A stretch of 64,000 nt of DNA. Source: Pacificimonas pallii. Lineage in GTDB: Bacteria > Pseudomonadota > Alphaproteobacteria > Sphingomonadales > Sphingomonadaceae. The stretch spans positions 124,001 to 188,000 of the forward strand of contig NZ_JAGSPA010000001.1 of assembly GCF_019204005.1 (NCBI RefSeq), written 5' to 3'. A program made the position numbers and the translations under genes. Shown here one piece after another: positions 28,075 to 36,332 of the stretch; within the stretch, counting starts at the first letter, position 1; each line of letters begins with the position of its first letter. Under the pieces are notes generated by a model. The model did not search any database, was not told where the DNA came from, and was given only the letters and a program-made list of their open reading frames with translations.

Positions 28075-28554
28075 CAGAATGAAGAGATCAGATGAACGCG
28101 CATTCGGTCTCGCCTGACCGGGATGAATTTTGTTTCCGCAGCCGGGGCCGCCTTGCACAGCGCCGGTATGTTCGCCCGGCGTAACCGGCCACAGTCGAAT
28201 GGCCCGCGGATGATTGTACAGGCATGGATGGCCGCACAGGCAGTGATTGGCAATTGACCCTCCCCCCATATTGCGAGGGCAAACAGATGGGTCCCCGCGA
28301 ATATGTAGCGGAACCTAGCCTGTCTGATCGGTAGGATATGCTGACGACTGTGCAATTTGTGGTGACAATTTGGCACCTTGGTGGGTGCTTTCGGTTTCAA
28401 TCTGCAGGCCGTTTCAGATCTGGACGACGCGCATGTGGTGGATTGAACCTTATAGCGGCGGACAAACGGGCATTTAGCTCGCCGGGCTCCTTTATCGTCG
28501 GCCCACACCTGCCGATCCGGGTTGGGAAAAGACAAGAGATCGATGGAGGAGAAT
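28075..28554. other. intergenic region between porin and YkvI-type carrier
   Basis: These 480 bases lie between divergent genes. I find no convincing coding region, RNA gene or strong inverted repeat. It should contain the promoters of both units and marks the left edge of the D-amino acid locus. Confidence 0.5.
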
Positions 28555-29640
28555 ATGGGGAAAGTCTTTCAGCGTTACCTTCTGGCGGGCTTCATCTTCC
28601 AGTCGGTCGTGATCGGCGGCGGGTATGGCACCGGACGGGAACTGGCGGAGTTTTTCCTCCCCCACGGCCCCATGGGCGGCCTGCTTGGTATGGTTGTGGC
28701 GATGGCTGTGTGGGGCGTAGTTCTGGCGGTAACATTCGAATTTGCACGCCAGACCGGCAGCTATGATTACCGGACATTCTTCAAAAACCTGCTCGGCCGG
28801 TTCTGGGTCCTGTTCGAGATCATCTTCATTCTTGAGATCATCATCGCGCTTTCGGTTGTCGGGGCAGCATCGGGAGAGCTTTTTTCCGAAGCCTTCGGCG
28901 TGCCCAAAATCGGCGGCACCATATTGTTGCTCGCCTCCGTGATTATTCTCGTTTTCTACGGTTCGAAGGCAATCGAGGGATTTCTGTCCGTCTGGTCGCT
29001 ATTGCTATACGCTGTCTATGCGGTGTTTCTCACCATTGTTCTGACGCGGGTCGGAGGCACAATCGCGGAGAATCTGGCGCAGGCACCGGTCAGCAATGGC
29101 TGGATTATCGACGGGGTGCGCTACGCCGGATATAATCTGGCAGTGATCCCGGCAGTGCTCTTCGTGGTCACCCACCTCGAAACCCGTCGTCAGGCTGTTT
29201 TGAGCGGCCTCTTTGCGGGGGTAATTGCGATTGTGCCTGCGATATTCTTCTATCTGGGCATGTCCGCATATTACCCCGAGATCGCCGACGCACCTGTTCC
29301 GGCGACCTATATGCTGGGCGCGCTCGGCGTCATCTGGCTGAGCATCATTTTCAAGATCATGCTGTACGGGACTTTCGTGGAAACGGGCAGCGGGCTCATC
29401 CATGCGGTGAACGAACGGATCGCGATCAATGCGAAAGAGCGCGGGGTCGAGCTATCCCGTCTGATCCGCCCTGCCGTCGCCCTGATATTGCTGGTGGTCT
29501 CTGTTTTTCTGGCCACAAAGGTGGGCCTGATCGAACTGGTGTCCAAGGGCTACGGCCTGCTGACGTACGCCTTCATTTTGGTTTACATTATCCCGATCAT
29601 GACCCTCGGGCTGTATCGCATTACGCGTAGAAGTGCGTGA
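28555..29640 (+). CDS. YkvI-family membrane transporter (APC/LeuT-like)
   Basis: This ~361-residue inner-membrane protein has about ten helices and starts RYLLAGFIFQSVVIGGGYGTGRE, the broken first helix with a Gly-rich unwound stretch typical of LeuT-fold amino acid carriers of the YkvI group. GGAGGAG sits 4-5 bases before the ATG at 28555; an earlier frame start lacks a site. It is convergent with the D-aminoacylase gene (5 bases apart). Its place at the edge of a D-amino acid catabolic cluster makes it a candidate importer of the released amino acids. No member I know of has a firmly assigned D-amino acid substrate. Confidence 0.8.
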   Translation: MGKVFQRYLLAGFIFQSVVIGGGYGTGRELAEFFLPHGPMGGLLGMVVAMAVWGVVLAVTFEFARQTGSYDYRTFFKNLLGRFWVLFEIIFILEIIIALSVVGAASGELFSEAFGVPKIGGTILLLASVIILVFYGSKAIEGFLSVWSLLLYAVYAVFLTIVLTRVGGTIAENLAQAPVSNGWIIDGVRYAGYNLAVIPAVLFVVTHLETRRQAVLSGLFAGVIAIVPAIFFYLGMSAYYPEIADAPVPATYMLGALGVIWLSIIFKIMLYGTFVETGSGLIHAVNERIAINAKERGVELSRLIRPAVALILLVVSVFLATKVGLIELVSKGYGLLTYAFILVYIIPIMTLGLYRITRRSA

Positions 29641-29644
29641 CGGT

Positions 29645-31216
29645 TCATTCCCTCGCGAAGTTCCGGATCGGCCGGCCGGGCAGGACATCAACGTCAAGTC
29701 GCCCGTCTCGCACGACGGGAACGCCTGCGACGATGACATGGCGGAAACCGGCGGAGGTCTGCGCGGGTTTTTCATAAGTCGCCCTGTCTTCGACCCTATC
29801 CAGATCGAAGATGACGATATCTGCGTCCGCCCCGACCTGGATGCGCCCCTTGCGCGACATGACAGGGGCGGCGGCCTCTACGATGCGCGCGGGGACGAGC
29901 GTGATCTTTTCGATCGCATCGATCAGCGCGATGGCGCCGCGATCCCTGACATAGGTTTTCAGAAACCGCGCGAAGGTGCCAGCGCTTCGAGGATGCGATT
30001 CAGCATTGGCAGGAACCGGCCAGCTATCCCTGTCCAGGCGGACTGCGCCGATGCGCCAGAAATCGCCATCCGAGGCGATGGCTCCACCAGGAAACAATAC
30101 GGACATATCAAGAAAAGCGCGGTCCCTTTCGGAGTCTTGGGGTGTCAGCAAATGGACCACCACCGGCGTGTCGGGTGCTTCGGCCTGCAGGCGGTCGAAC
30201 TCCTCGCGGTTCAGACGTTCACCATTTGCAGTAAAATCGTCCGGACCAATGCCACCGAGCCGCTCGCTCCATCCCTCGCCCTGAAAAAGGGCGGCGCCGA
30301 TTGCCGTCGATCCGGCCCCATAGGGATAGGCTTCGACCGAGATCGGAACGCCGCGACTCTGAGCGCCGCGGAGCATAGCGGCGATTTCCTCTATGCGACG
30401 CAGGCTCGTGCTGTTCAGATGGCAGATATGGGTATGCGCGCCCGTCGCGGCGGAAACCGCGATCAGTTCCTGGACCGCTTCGACGGCGCTGCCGGGCTCT
30501 ATGGCCGAGGCGAAGCGTGAATGCGTGAATAAAGGGACGTTACGCGATGCGGCACGCCGTGCGAGGGCCAGATATTCTTCGCGCCGCGATTGCGGCGCGT
30601 AACCCAGCAGGACACCGATCCCGATCGCGCCCTGATCCAGCCCGGTCTCGATCAGCCTGAACATGGTTTCGGATTCTTCCGGTTCGAGCTCCGGCTTTTG
30701 CCAGTCCGGCTCTGCGAACTTACGCTCGTACCATGCATCATCCTGTTGTTCCGGCTCTCCCAGCACTGCGGCGATGCGTGCGTTCGCCCAACTCGCCGAC
30801 GCGCCATAATGTATCGGGCGTCCCTCACGCGAAGAGCGGTCGTAGAACGCATCGACTGGCAAAGTTCCCGCCTCAAGCTCAAGCATGGTCGTAACGCCGT
30901 CCAGGGCCTTCATCCGGCCGGCGGGAATGCTCTGACCATGGGCGTGGAGATCGATGAAACCCGGCGCGACCACCATATCGCGCGCATCGATGTTCACCTT
31001 GCCCTTGATCGATTTCGTGGTGATCGCAGCAATCACGCCGCCATCGACCGCTATGCTTCGCGTCGCATCGAGCCCCGTTTCAGGGTCGATCACGCGCCCG
31101 CCGGTAATGACCAGGTCATAATATATGGGCGAGGCTGGTTCCTGCGCTGCCAGCCGATCCGTGAACATCGCGGCCATCACACAGGCGAGACCTGCCAAGA
31201 ATATGGGCCTGGTCAT
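29645..31216 (-). CDS. exported N-acyl-D-amino-acid deacylase (D-aminoacylase)
   Basis: This 523-residue amidohydrolase-superfamily protein has signal peptide MTRPIFLAGLACVMAAMFTDRLAAQ. The core begins LVITGGRVIDPETG, and the metal motif H91-A-H93 lies in PGFIDLHAHGQ. Further ligands are likely in LFTHSRF, HICHLNST and the Asp in AIASDGDFW. The Cys of classical D-aminoacylases is replaced by an acidic stretch (LELEAGT). It hydrolyses N-acyl-D-amino acids to the free D-amino acid. GGGAGA precedes the ATG at 31216. It is the last gene of a six-gene minus-strand operon. Export means deacylation takes place in the periplasm. Confidence 0.88.
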   Translation of the reverse strand: MTRPIFLAGLACVMAAMFTDRLAAQEPASPIYYDLVITGGRVIDPETGLDATRSIAVDGGVIAAITTKSIKGKVNIDARDMVVAPGFIDLHAHGQSIPAGRMKALDGVTTMLELEAGTLPVDAFYDRSSREGRPIHYGASASWANARIAAVLGEPEQQDDAWYERKFAEPDWQKPELEPEESETMFRLIETGLDQGAIGIGVLLGYAPQSRREEYLALARRAASRNVPLFTHSRFASAIEPGSAVEAVQELIAVSAATGAHTHICHLNSTSLRRIEEIAAMLRGAQSRGVPISVEAYPYGAGSTAIGAALFQGEGWSERLGGIGPDDFTANGERLNREEFDRLQAEAPDTPVVVHLLTPQDSERDRAFLDMSVLFPGGAIASDGDFWRIGAVRLDRDSWPVPANAESHPRSAGTFARFLKTYVRDRGAIALIDAIEKITLVPARIVEAAAPVMSRKGRIQVGADADIVIFDLDRVEDRATYEKPAQTSAGFRHVIVAGVPVVRDGRLDVDVLPGRPIRNFARE

Positions 31217-31262
31217 TCGATCATTCTCCCTTATTGCGCCTGTCGCGCGCCAATCCACGTAG

Positions 31263-32270
31263 TCATATGAAGCGGGCTGCCGGGCCAGCGGCCATGACAT
31301 TGTCAAATTCCTGAGGCGCAATGTTCGCGCCGCATATCATGATACATGTAGACCGCCCGGCCAGCCTGTCGTGAAAGGGACAAAGTGCGCCAGCCAGCGC
31401 GGCGGCACCGCCGGGCTCGACCAGCAGCTTGAACCGTTCAAGCAGCACGGCCATTGCGCCGCGCATTTCGGCATCGGTGATCGTTACAAGCTCGTCGATC
31501 ATCGCAGCACAGATCCCAAAACTGTAAGGCAGGGTAAAATGCGGAGCGAGACAACCGGCTATCGTCTCAACTTTCGCCAGTGAGACAGGCATGCCGGCGG
31601 CGATCGATGCGGCCATAGTGGCGGCTCCTTCGGGTTCCACCGCAAGCAGCTCAATGCGATCATCCAGTTGCTTGAGCGACGCGGCGAGGCCCGTACATAA
31701 TCCGCCTCCACCGATGGCGACGATCGCTGTGTCGATATCGGGCATTTGCTCGGCGATTTCCATCCCGGTGGTCGCTGCGCCGATTGTGGTATTCTCCCCT
31801 TCCCAGGGGTGGATGAAGGTCCAGCCTTCGTCTGCCAGTCGCTCCCCCATCTCAAAAGCACTCGCCACATCTTCAGCGACCTCCACCTTCGCGCCGCGAA
31901 CCCGTGCCGCGTCGACGCAAGCGGCATTTGCCCCGCGAACAATGACGATTTTCGCAGGCAGTCCGAGCAGCTTCGCGCAATGCGCCACAGCGATACCGTG
32001 ATTGCCCGAACTGACCGTACACAATCCCCGTTCCACCGAAGCGCCACCGGCATTGAGGGCGCTGTTGAGCGCCCCGCGCAGCTTGAACGACCCGGTATGC
32101 TGCATCAGTTCGAGCTTGAAGGCGATGCGCGTCCCCGCACCGAAATACGGCCCCAGAAGATCCGTCACATCGATCAGCGGAGTGCGCAGGATGTAGGGCG
32201 CGAGCCGGTCCTGCGCCGCGCGAATTGCCGAGAGCGTTGGAAGTAATAGGGGCGCAGTGACCGATGTCAT
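31263..32270 (-). CDS. PLP-dependent serine/threonine dehydratase family protein
   Basis: This 335-residue fold-type II PLP enzyme binds cofactor through Lys63 in HTGSFKLRGALNS. The phosphate-pocket motif is VSSGNHGIAVAH and the Gly-rich loop is AIGGGGLCTGLA (about 190). It resembles short threonine/serine dehydratases and threo-3-hydroxyaspartate ammonia-lyases, without the C-terminal ACT domain of biosynthetic IlvA, so a catabolic role is likely. It starts 14 bases after the class A-like gene in the operon. It could deaminate Ser, Thr or hydroxyaspartate, L or D form; stereochemistry cannot be read from sequence. Confidence 0.85.
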   Translation of the reverse strand: MTSVTAPLLLPTLSAIRAAQDRLAPYILRTPLIDVTDLLGPYFGAGTRIAFKLELMQHTGSFKLRGALNSALNAGGASVERGLCTVSSGNHGIAVAHCAKLLGLPAKIVIVRGANAACVDAARVRGAKVEVAEDVASAFEMGERLADEGWTFIHPWEGENTTIGAATTGMEIAEQMPDIDTAIVAIGGGGLCTGLAASLKQLDDRIELLAVEPEGAATMAASIAAGMPVSLAKVETIAGCLAPHFTLPYSFGICAAMIDELVTITDAEMRGAMAVLLERFKLLVEPGGAAALAGALCPFHDRLAGRSTCIMICGANIAPQEFDNVMAAGPAARFI

Positions 32271-32284
32271 TCCACCACGTCGCC

Positions 32285-33379
32285 TCAGTCTGCCGCCGGT
32301 GTTGTCAGCACGAAGTAATTATATGCCATCTGCGCTATGTCGGCGATAATCTCTTCATTGGCGGCAATCTCCGAATTGCCGTTGCGCACGTAAATTACGA
32401 CGGCCAGATTGCCGCGCCCGCCGGGTAGCTCGATAACGCCCGCATTGTTGGTGACGCCGGTCGGGCCATCGAGCGTGCCGGTCTTGTGCATCACGCGCGT
32501 TCCGGCGGGCAATTTCCCTTCGATGCGGTTCTTGCCGGTTTCGCAGCGCGCCATGATGTCTTTCATCAACTGCGTGTGTTCGGCGTTGAGCAAGTCACCA
32601 CGCCACAACTGTTCCAGAAAATTCAGCATGGCATCGGGCGACGCCTTGTCGCGCGGATCGGCGAGAAAGTCCCCGACATATTTATCGTCCGCATAGCGTT
32701 CCGCCATTAGCGCCTCCGCGCGTCCTTCGTCTTCGGGGGTCATCCGATCCCAGGCGGCGGCGAAGGAGAGCCCTTCGTCGCGAACGAGCCTGGTCAGGGG
32801 TGGATAATCTGCAAATTCGACCAGCAATTGCTTGGTGGTGCGTGATACGGTCAGGTCATTGATCGCAGCGCCCCGAACCATGGCGGTCACCGCACTGGCA
32901 CCGCCCGCTGCGCGCATGAGGACGTCGGTTGCGGTGTTGTCGCTGAGAACCATGGTTAGTTCGATGATGTTCGACAGTGACAAGGCCGCCGGGCCGCGAC
33001 TGAGCCGTTCCTCGACAATGCTCCATTTGACATATTCGTCGCCGCGGATCCCAATCAGCTGGTCGAGCGACAACTCCCCGGCCTCCACGCGCCGCAACGC
33101 CTGCACGGCAATCGGAATCTTATATGTGCTGGCCATGAAATAGAGTTCGCCGTTATTGATGGAAACCGAACGGCCCGTTTCGAGATGCCGGACCGCGACG
33201 CCGACATTGCCTTCATTCCTGCGCGCAATTCTCTCAATCTCCATTTCGAGCGCCATCTTCGCGGGTGCCTGCGCGGTTGCCGAAGCCCCCGATCGAGCCG
33301 ATGCATCATCAAGAGCGGCGGGGCTGGTTATCATCGCCAAGCCGAGAGCCGCCACGAAATATTTGTCTTTAAAAAACAT
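32285..33379 (-). CDS. exported class A beta-lactamase-like serine hydrolase with altered omega loop
   Basis: This 364-residue protein has a signal peptide (residues 8-22) and three class A landmarks: S84-T-Y-K87 (SxxK), S146-D-N148 (SDN) and K299-T-G-T302 (KTG). The omega-loop equivalent reads DRMTPEDE (211-218). Against the canonical DRWEPELN, this replaces the general-base Glu166 by Thr and Asn170 by Glu, and about 20 residues are inserted before the conserved DPRD-like segment. A standard hydrolytic beta-lactamase is therefore doubtful; a D-peptide hydrolase or acyl-binding role is possible. Start ATG 33379 follows GGAG; a GTG ten codons upstream is less likely. Confidence 0.8.
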   Translation of the reverse strand: MFFKDKYFVAALGLAMITSPAALDDASARSGASATAQAPAKMALEMEIERIARRNEGNVGVAVRHLETGRSVSINNGELYFMASTYKIPIAVQALRRVEAGELSLDQLIGIRGDEYVKWSIVEERLSRGPAALSLSNIIELTMVLSDNTATDVLMRAAGGASAVTAMVRGAAINDLTVSRTTKQLLVEFADYPPLTRLVRDEGLSFAAAWDRMTPEDEGRAEALMAERYADDKYVGDFLADPRDKASPDAMLNFLEQLWRGDLLNAEHTQLMKDIMARCETGKNRIEGKLPAGTRVMHKTGTLDGPTGVTNNAGVIELPGGRGNLAVVIYVRNGNSEIAANEEIIADIAQMAYNYFVLTTPAAD

Positions 33380-33405
33380 AAGCCTGCTCCAATAGATAGG
33401 GTTCT

Positions 33406-34404
33406 TCACATCGACGGCTCGGCGGTCGTGGCGATCTGGTGAAGGCGCCAGCCACAGGCCAGATCCTGAGCGATATGGCCCAGCGACTTGTAGAGGGTGA
33501 TTTCATCTGCCGACCGGCGTCCAGGCGCCTTGCCGGACAGCACGTCGCCGATCTCGGCCAGTATGTGATCCTCGCCGATCAGACCCAGCTTGTTTGTACG
33601 AATGAACTCGCCGCCTTGGGCCAGTGCACCCTGGCGTGAATCGCAAAAATACCGAACCGACGCGACCAGGGTTTCCTCGATTTCCGAAGCGCGCTCGTGG
33701 CTCGATCCGACGGCATTGATGTGAGTGCCGGGTTCGACCCAGTCCCTGCACAGGATCGGATCGCTGGCACCGCTGACAGTGCAGATGATGTCGGCGCGCC
33801 GGGCGGCCTCCTGCGCAGAACCGGCAACCCCGATCGTCCGTCCGAGTTCGTCGCCCAGCTCTTTCGCCATGCGTTCCGCTTTTTCGCGGCTGCGCCCCCA
33901 GATTGTCACCGACGTAATCGATCGCGCGTCGGTGATCGCCCTGATATGGGATTCCGCCTGTTCCCCGGTGCCGAGGATGGCCAAGCGGTTGGCGTCGGGC
34001 CGGGCCAGCGCTTCGGTGGCGACCGCGCTGGCTGCCGCCGTGCGCCGCTTGGTGATCTCAGCGGCATCGACCAGCGAGACGAGCAGGCCGCTATCGGGAT
34101 CGAACAGCATGACAACGCCTTGATGAGAAGACGCGCCCGCAAGCGCGAAACGCGGATCGACGCTCAGGACCTTGGCACCAAACGGTCCATCCGCCGCCAG
34201 TGCACCGGGCATGCAGCCGAACAGCCGCGGCTCGGCCAATGGCAGCAGGATACGCAGCGATTGCCGCGTGGTGCCCTCGGCAACCCGCTGCATCACCTCG
34301 CTCACCAGATCAAAGGCCAGCTTTTCGCTCAGCAGCCGTTCGACAACATCCTGCCCGAGATATGGGATAGATGATCGCGCTTCGTTTTCCTTGTGTCGGC
34401 TCAT
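33406..34404 (-). CDS. ornithine cyclodeaminase/mu-crystallin family reductase
   Basis: This ~332-residue NAD(P)-binding enzyme has the dinucleotide loop LAILGTGEQAESHIRAI (about 133) and substrate-site segments GAKVLSVDP and VDAAEITKRRTAA. The family covers ornithine cyclodeaminase, alanine dehydrogenase-like enzymes, and ketimine or delta-1-pyrroline-2-carboxylate reductases. With a D-amino acid dehydrogenase nearby, reduction of the cyclic imine formed from D-proline (or D-pipecolate) to the L-form is an attractive role, but that is inference. ATG 34404 follows AGGAG at 7 bases. The stop is 26 bases before the class A-like start. Confidence 0.85.
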   Translation of the reverse strand: MSRHKENEARSSIPYLGQDVVERLLSEKLAFDLVSEVMQRVAEGTTRQSLRILLPLAEPRLFGCMPGALAADGPFGAKVLSVDPRFALAGASSHQGVVMLFDPDSGLLVSLVDAAEITKRRTAAASAVATEALARPDANRLAILGTGEQAESHIRAITDARSITSVTIWGRSREKAERMAKELGDELGRTIGVAGSAQEAARRADIICTVSGASDPILCRDWVEPGTHINAVGSSHERASEIEETLVASVRYFCDSRQGALAQGGEFIRTNKLGLIGEDHILAEIGDVLSGKAPGRRSADEITLYKSLGHIAQDLACGWRLHQIATTAEPSM

Positions 34405-34435
34405 GGCCCAACTCCTGATCGCTTGGCGGCCGGTT

Positions 34436-35536
34436 TCATTGCGCACCACCATAGTTTTGTTGCCTTGTCGTCGGGGCGGCTTTTCGCAGGATGCCGGATT
34501 CTGCGTTGAGCCAGAGCACGTCGCTCACGCGGAATCCCTGGTTGACCATTGCCTGTTCCAATGGGGAAAGCTGCTGCGTGGCTTGCACGGCATGTCGGTT
34601 CAGCCCGATATTCGCCAAACCGATTATCTTCGTTGTGTGATCGAAAAAGTCATCGGGATTTTCGGCATCGAAGCTAATCCCGCCGTCCTGGTAACCGACG
34701 CCTTGCAGGACATTCAGAAAAGACAGGTCGGAAGGGGAGACCGCCTCGATTTTCGCATCGACAGGCCAATCGAGCTTGATCACTTTTGCCTGTAGGCGAT
34801 TGCGCACCGCCTCGGCAGCGCTCTGACGCAAGTCGCGCTCGACCCCATCCAGGGGCAGCGCGCGAGCGGACCACGCGTTGTTTGAGTGTTTGGTTGTCAC
34901 ATATTCGACCCAGTCAAGGTGCGCGATATCCCGAGCGAGCCGGTCGTCTCCCGAGGCAAAGATCAATGGAATGCCGACATCGCCAAAGGACAATGCGACG
35001 AGCTCGGCCTCGGTGAGGGACCGGTCGCCAACATGGATGCGAATGCCGATCGACCATGTGTGCGCGGCAAAGCCACCGCTGCCGGATTTTGCATGCATGC
35101 CGACAACCGCGACACCGTCATAGGCTCCGGGGCGGGCGAATTCGGTATAGGGATTGAACGGATGATCGAGCATGATGTGCCGCGCGCGTGGGTCCAGCCT
35201 GTCCAGCAACAGGTCGGGCTGTGGATTGCCGCTCCCATGCGCATCAGCGATGTCGACAACATCCGCACCGCCATCGAACAATCCGGCGACGACTGCATTG
35301 ACGTCTGCGATCAGCCTTTCCTGCCCTTGCGCGTATTCCTTCGTGCCATAGCGGAAGGTGAGCGGATTGGTTTGTCCCGAAAGACCCTCCATATCGTGTA
35401 GTAAGAGGATACGGATATCCCCGTCGCCGGTCGCTCGATTGGCTTCGACTATCCAGGGGTCACTCTTGGGGACCGCACAGGCAAAGCAGCCCAGCACGGC
35501 GATCAGACAGGTATAGCGGGATACGATCCAGGCCAT
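34436..35536 (-). CDS. M55 family D-aminopeptidase (DppA-like), exported
   Basis: This 366-residue protein has the M55 zinc-site order: D48 and E50 in HDMEG, H100 in IADAHGSG, H148 in VGMHAKS, and an acidic residue in LTEAEL (about 175). DppA of Bacillus releases D-Ala from D-amino-acid peptides as a cytoplasmic decamer. Here an N-terminal hydrophobic segment with two Cys (LIAVLGCFAC) indicates export, possibly as a lipoprotein. Its ATG directly follows the stop of the gene upstream (TAGATG). It lies inside an operon with a D-aminoacylase, which supports a role in D-peptide digestion. Confidence 0.9.
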   Translation of the reverse strand: MAWIVSRYTCLIAVLGCFACAVPKSDPWIVEANRATGDGDIRILLLHDMEGLSGQTNPLTFRYGTKEYAQGQERLIADVNAVVAGLFDGGADVVDIADAHGSGNPQPDLLLDRLDPRARHIMLDHPFNPYTEFARPGAYDGVAVVGMHAKSGSGGFAAHTWSIGIRIHVGDRSLTEAELVALSFGDVGIPLIFASGDDRLARDIAHLDWVEYVTTKHSNNAWSARALPLDGVERDLRQSAAEAVRNRLQAKVIKLDWPVDAKIEAVSPSDLSFLNVLQGVGYQDGGISFDAENPDDFFDHTTKIIGLANIGLNRHAVQATQQLSPLEQAMVNQGFRVSDVLWLNAESGILRKAAPTTRQQNYGGAQ

Positions 35537-36130
35537 CTATCGCCAATCCAAACTCTCGAAATCGTCGTTCTGGATTGCTTCATCACTTGCGAGCCGTTGC
35601 GGGGTCAGATCCACGGCGCTACCCCGATGCGGGACCGCATCGAAATCCGGGGAGAAACGAACGGTGGCCGCGCCGGAAACAAACTGATCGAGAATGCGCT
35701 TGCCCAAATGCTCGAGGACACCGTTTGCAGTGCCCATATTGGTCGCCAGAATCACGCCGAGACGTCGATCGGGGAGATAAATCGACTCGGAAGCCTGCCC
35801 ATATGTTGCGCCGCCATGAAACACCGCACGTTCGCCATGCCGGTTGCCGAGACCGAATCCTACGCCGATCGTGCGTGGTCCCGTACTGGCGAATTGCGAC
35901 CGCCACATCCTTTCCAGTACAGAGGATTGCCGAAACTCGCCGGCCCAGACGATCTCGCCGTCCTTCTCGACCACCGCGCTCAACCGGGGCAGGTCATTGG
36001 AATCGACAGCAGATTGTGCATCACCTAAGAATTGTACGGAGATGGCGTCCGCCAGACTGGGTTCCCCGGCGCGCACGCCGCAAGGTATCACCGCAAGAAC
36101 GCAAACGAGTGTCAGCAGCCATCTCGACAT
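35537..36130 (-). pseudogene. internally deleted beta-lactamase-fold serine hydrolase
   Basis: This 197-residue reading frame has a good signal peptide (MSRWLLTLVCVLAVIPCGVRA) and about 30 residues of N-terminal sequence. It then has a short strand (RLSAVVEKDGEIVWAGEF) that normally precedes the active site, and jumps to the C-terminal part of a serine hydrolase (GVGFGLGNRHGERAVFHGG, IYLPDRRLGVILATNMG). The SxxK and YxN region, some 200 residues in family members, is missing without loss of frame. It is catalytically dead as a hydrolase. It is the first gene of the operon and is coupled to the M55 start, so translation may be kept for expression. A non-enzymatic binding role is possible. Confidence 0.6.
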
Positions 36131-36332
36131 GAAGGTTTCCTGCCCCAATCCCAAGTGATCCCAGTCCCGCGACTCTGCCTTCCGAAACGCAGGTTATTTT
36201 CCCATTCCCCGGCCGTGCCGAGAGGATTCGGTCGGCGCACACTGCCAAAACGGCGGTTTTTTCGATCCGATGCTTCGATGCTGAAGGGCAATGCGGGGGG
36301 CAACGCCCGCGATCACTTGCGGAGTCTCAGAT

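Noticed and set aside
29633-30520. 295-codon plus-strand frame opposite the D-aminoacylase
   Set aside because: Antisense shadow of a strongly conserved amidohydrolase; no domain or start site supports it.
32285-33379. Calling the class A-like gene a beta-lactamase resistance gene
   Set aside because: The serine motifs fit, but Glu166 and Asn170 are replaced and the gene lies in a D-peptide catabolic operon, so resistance cannot be claimed from the sequence.
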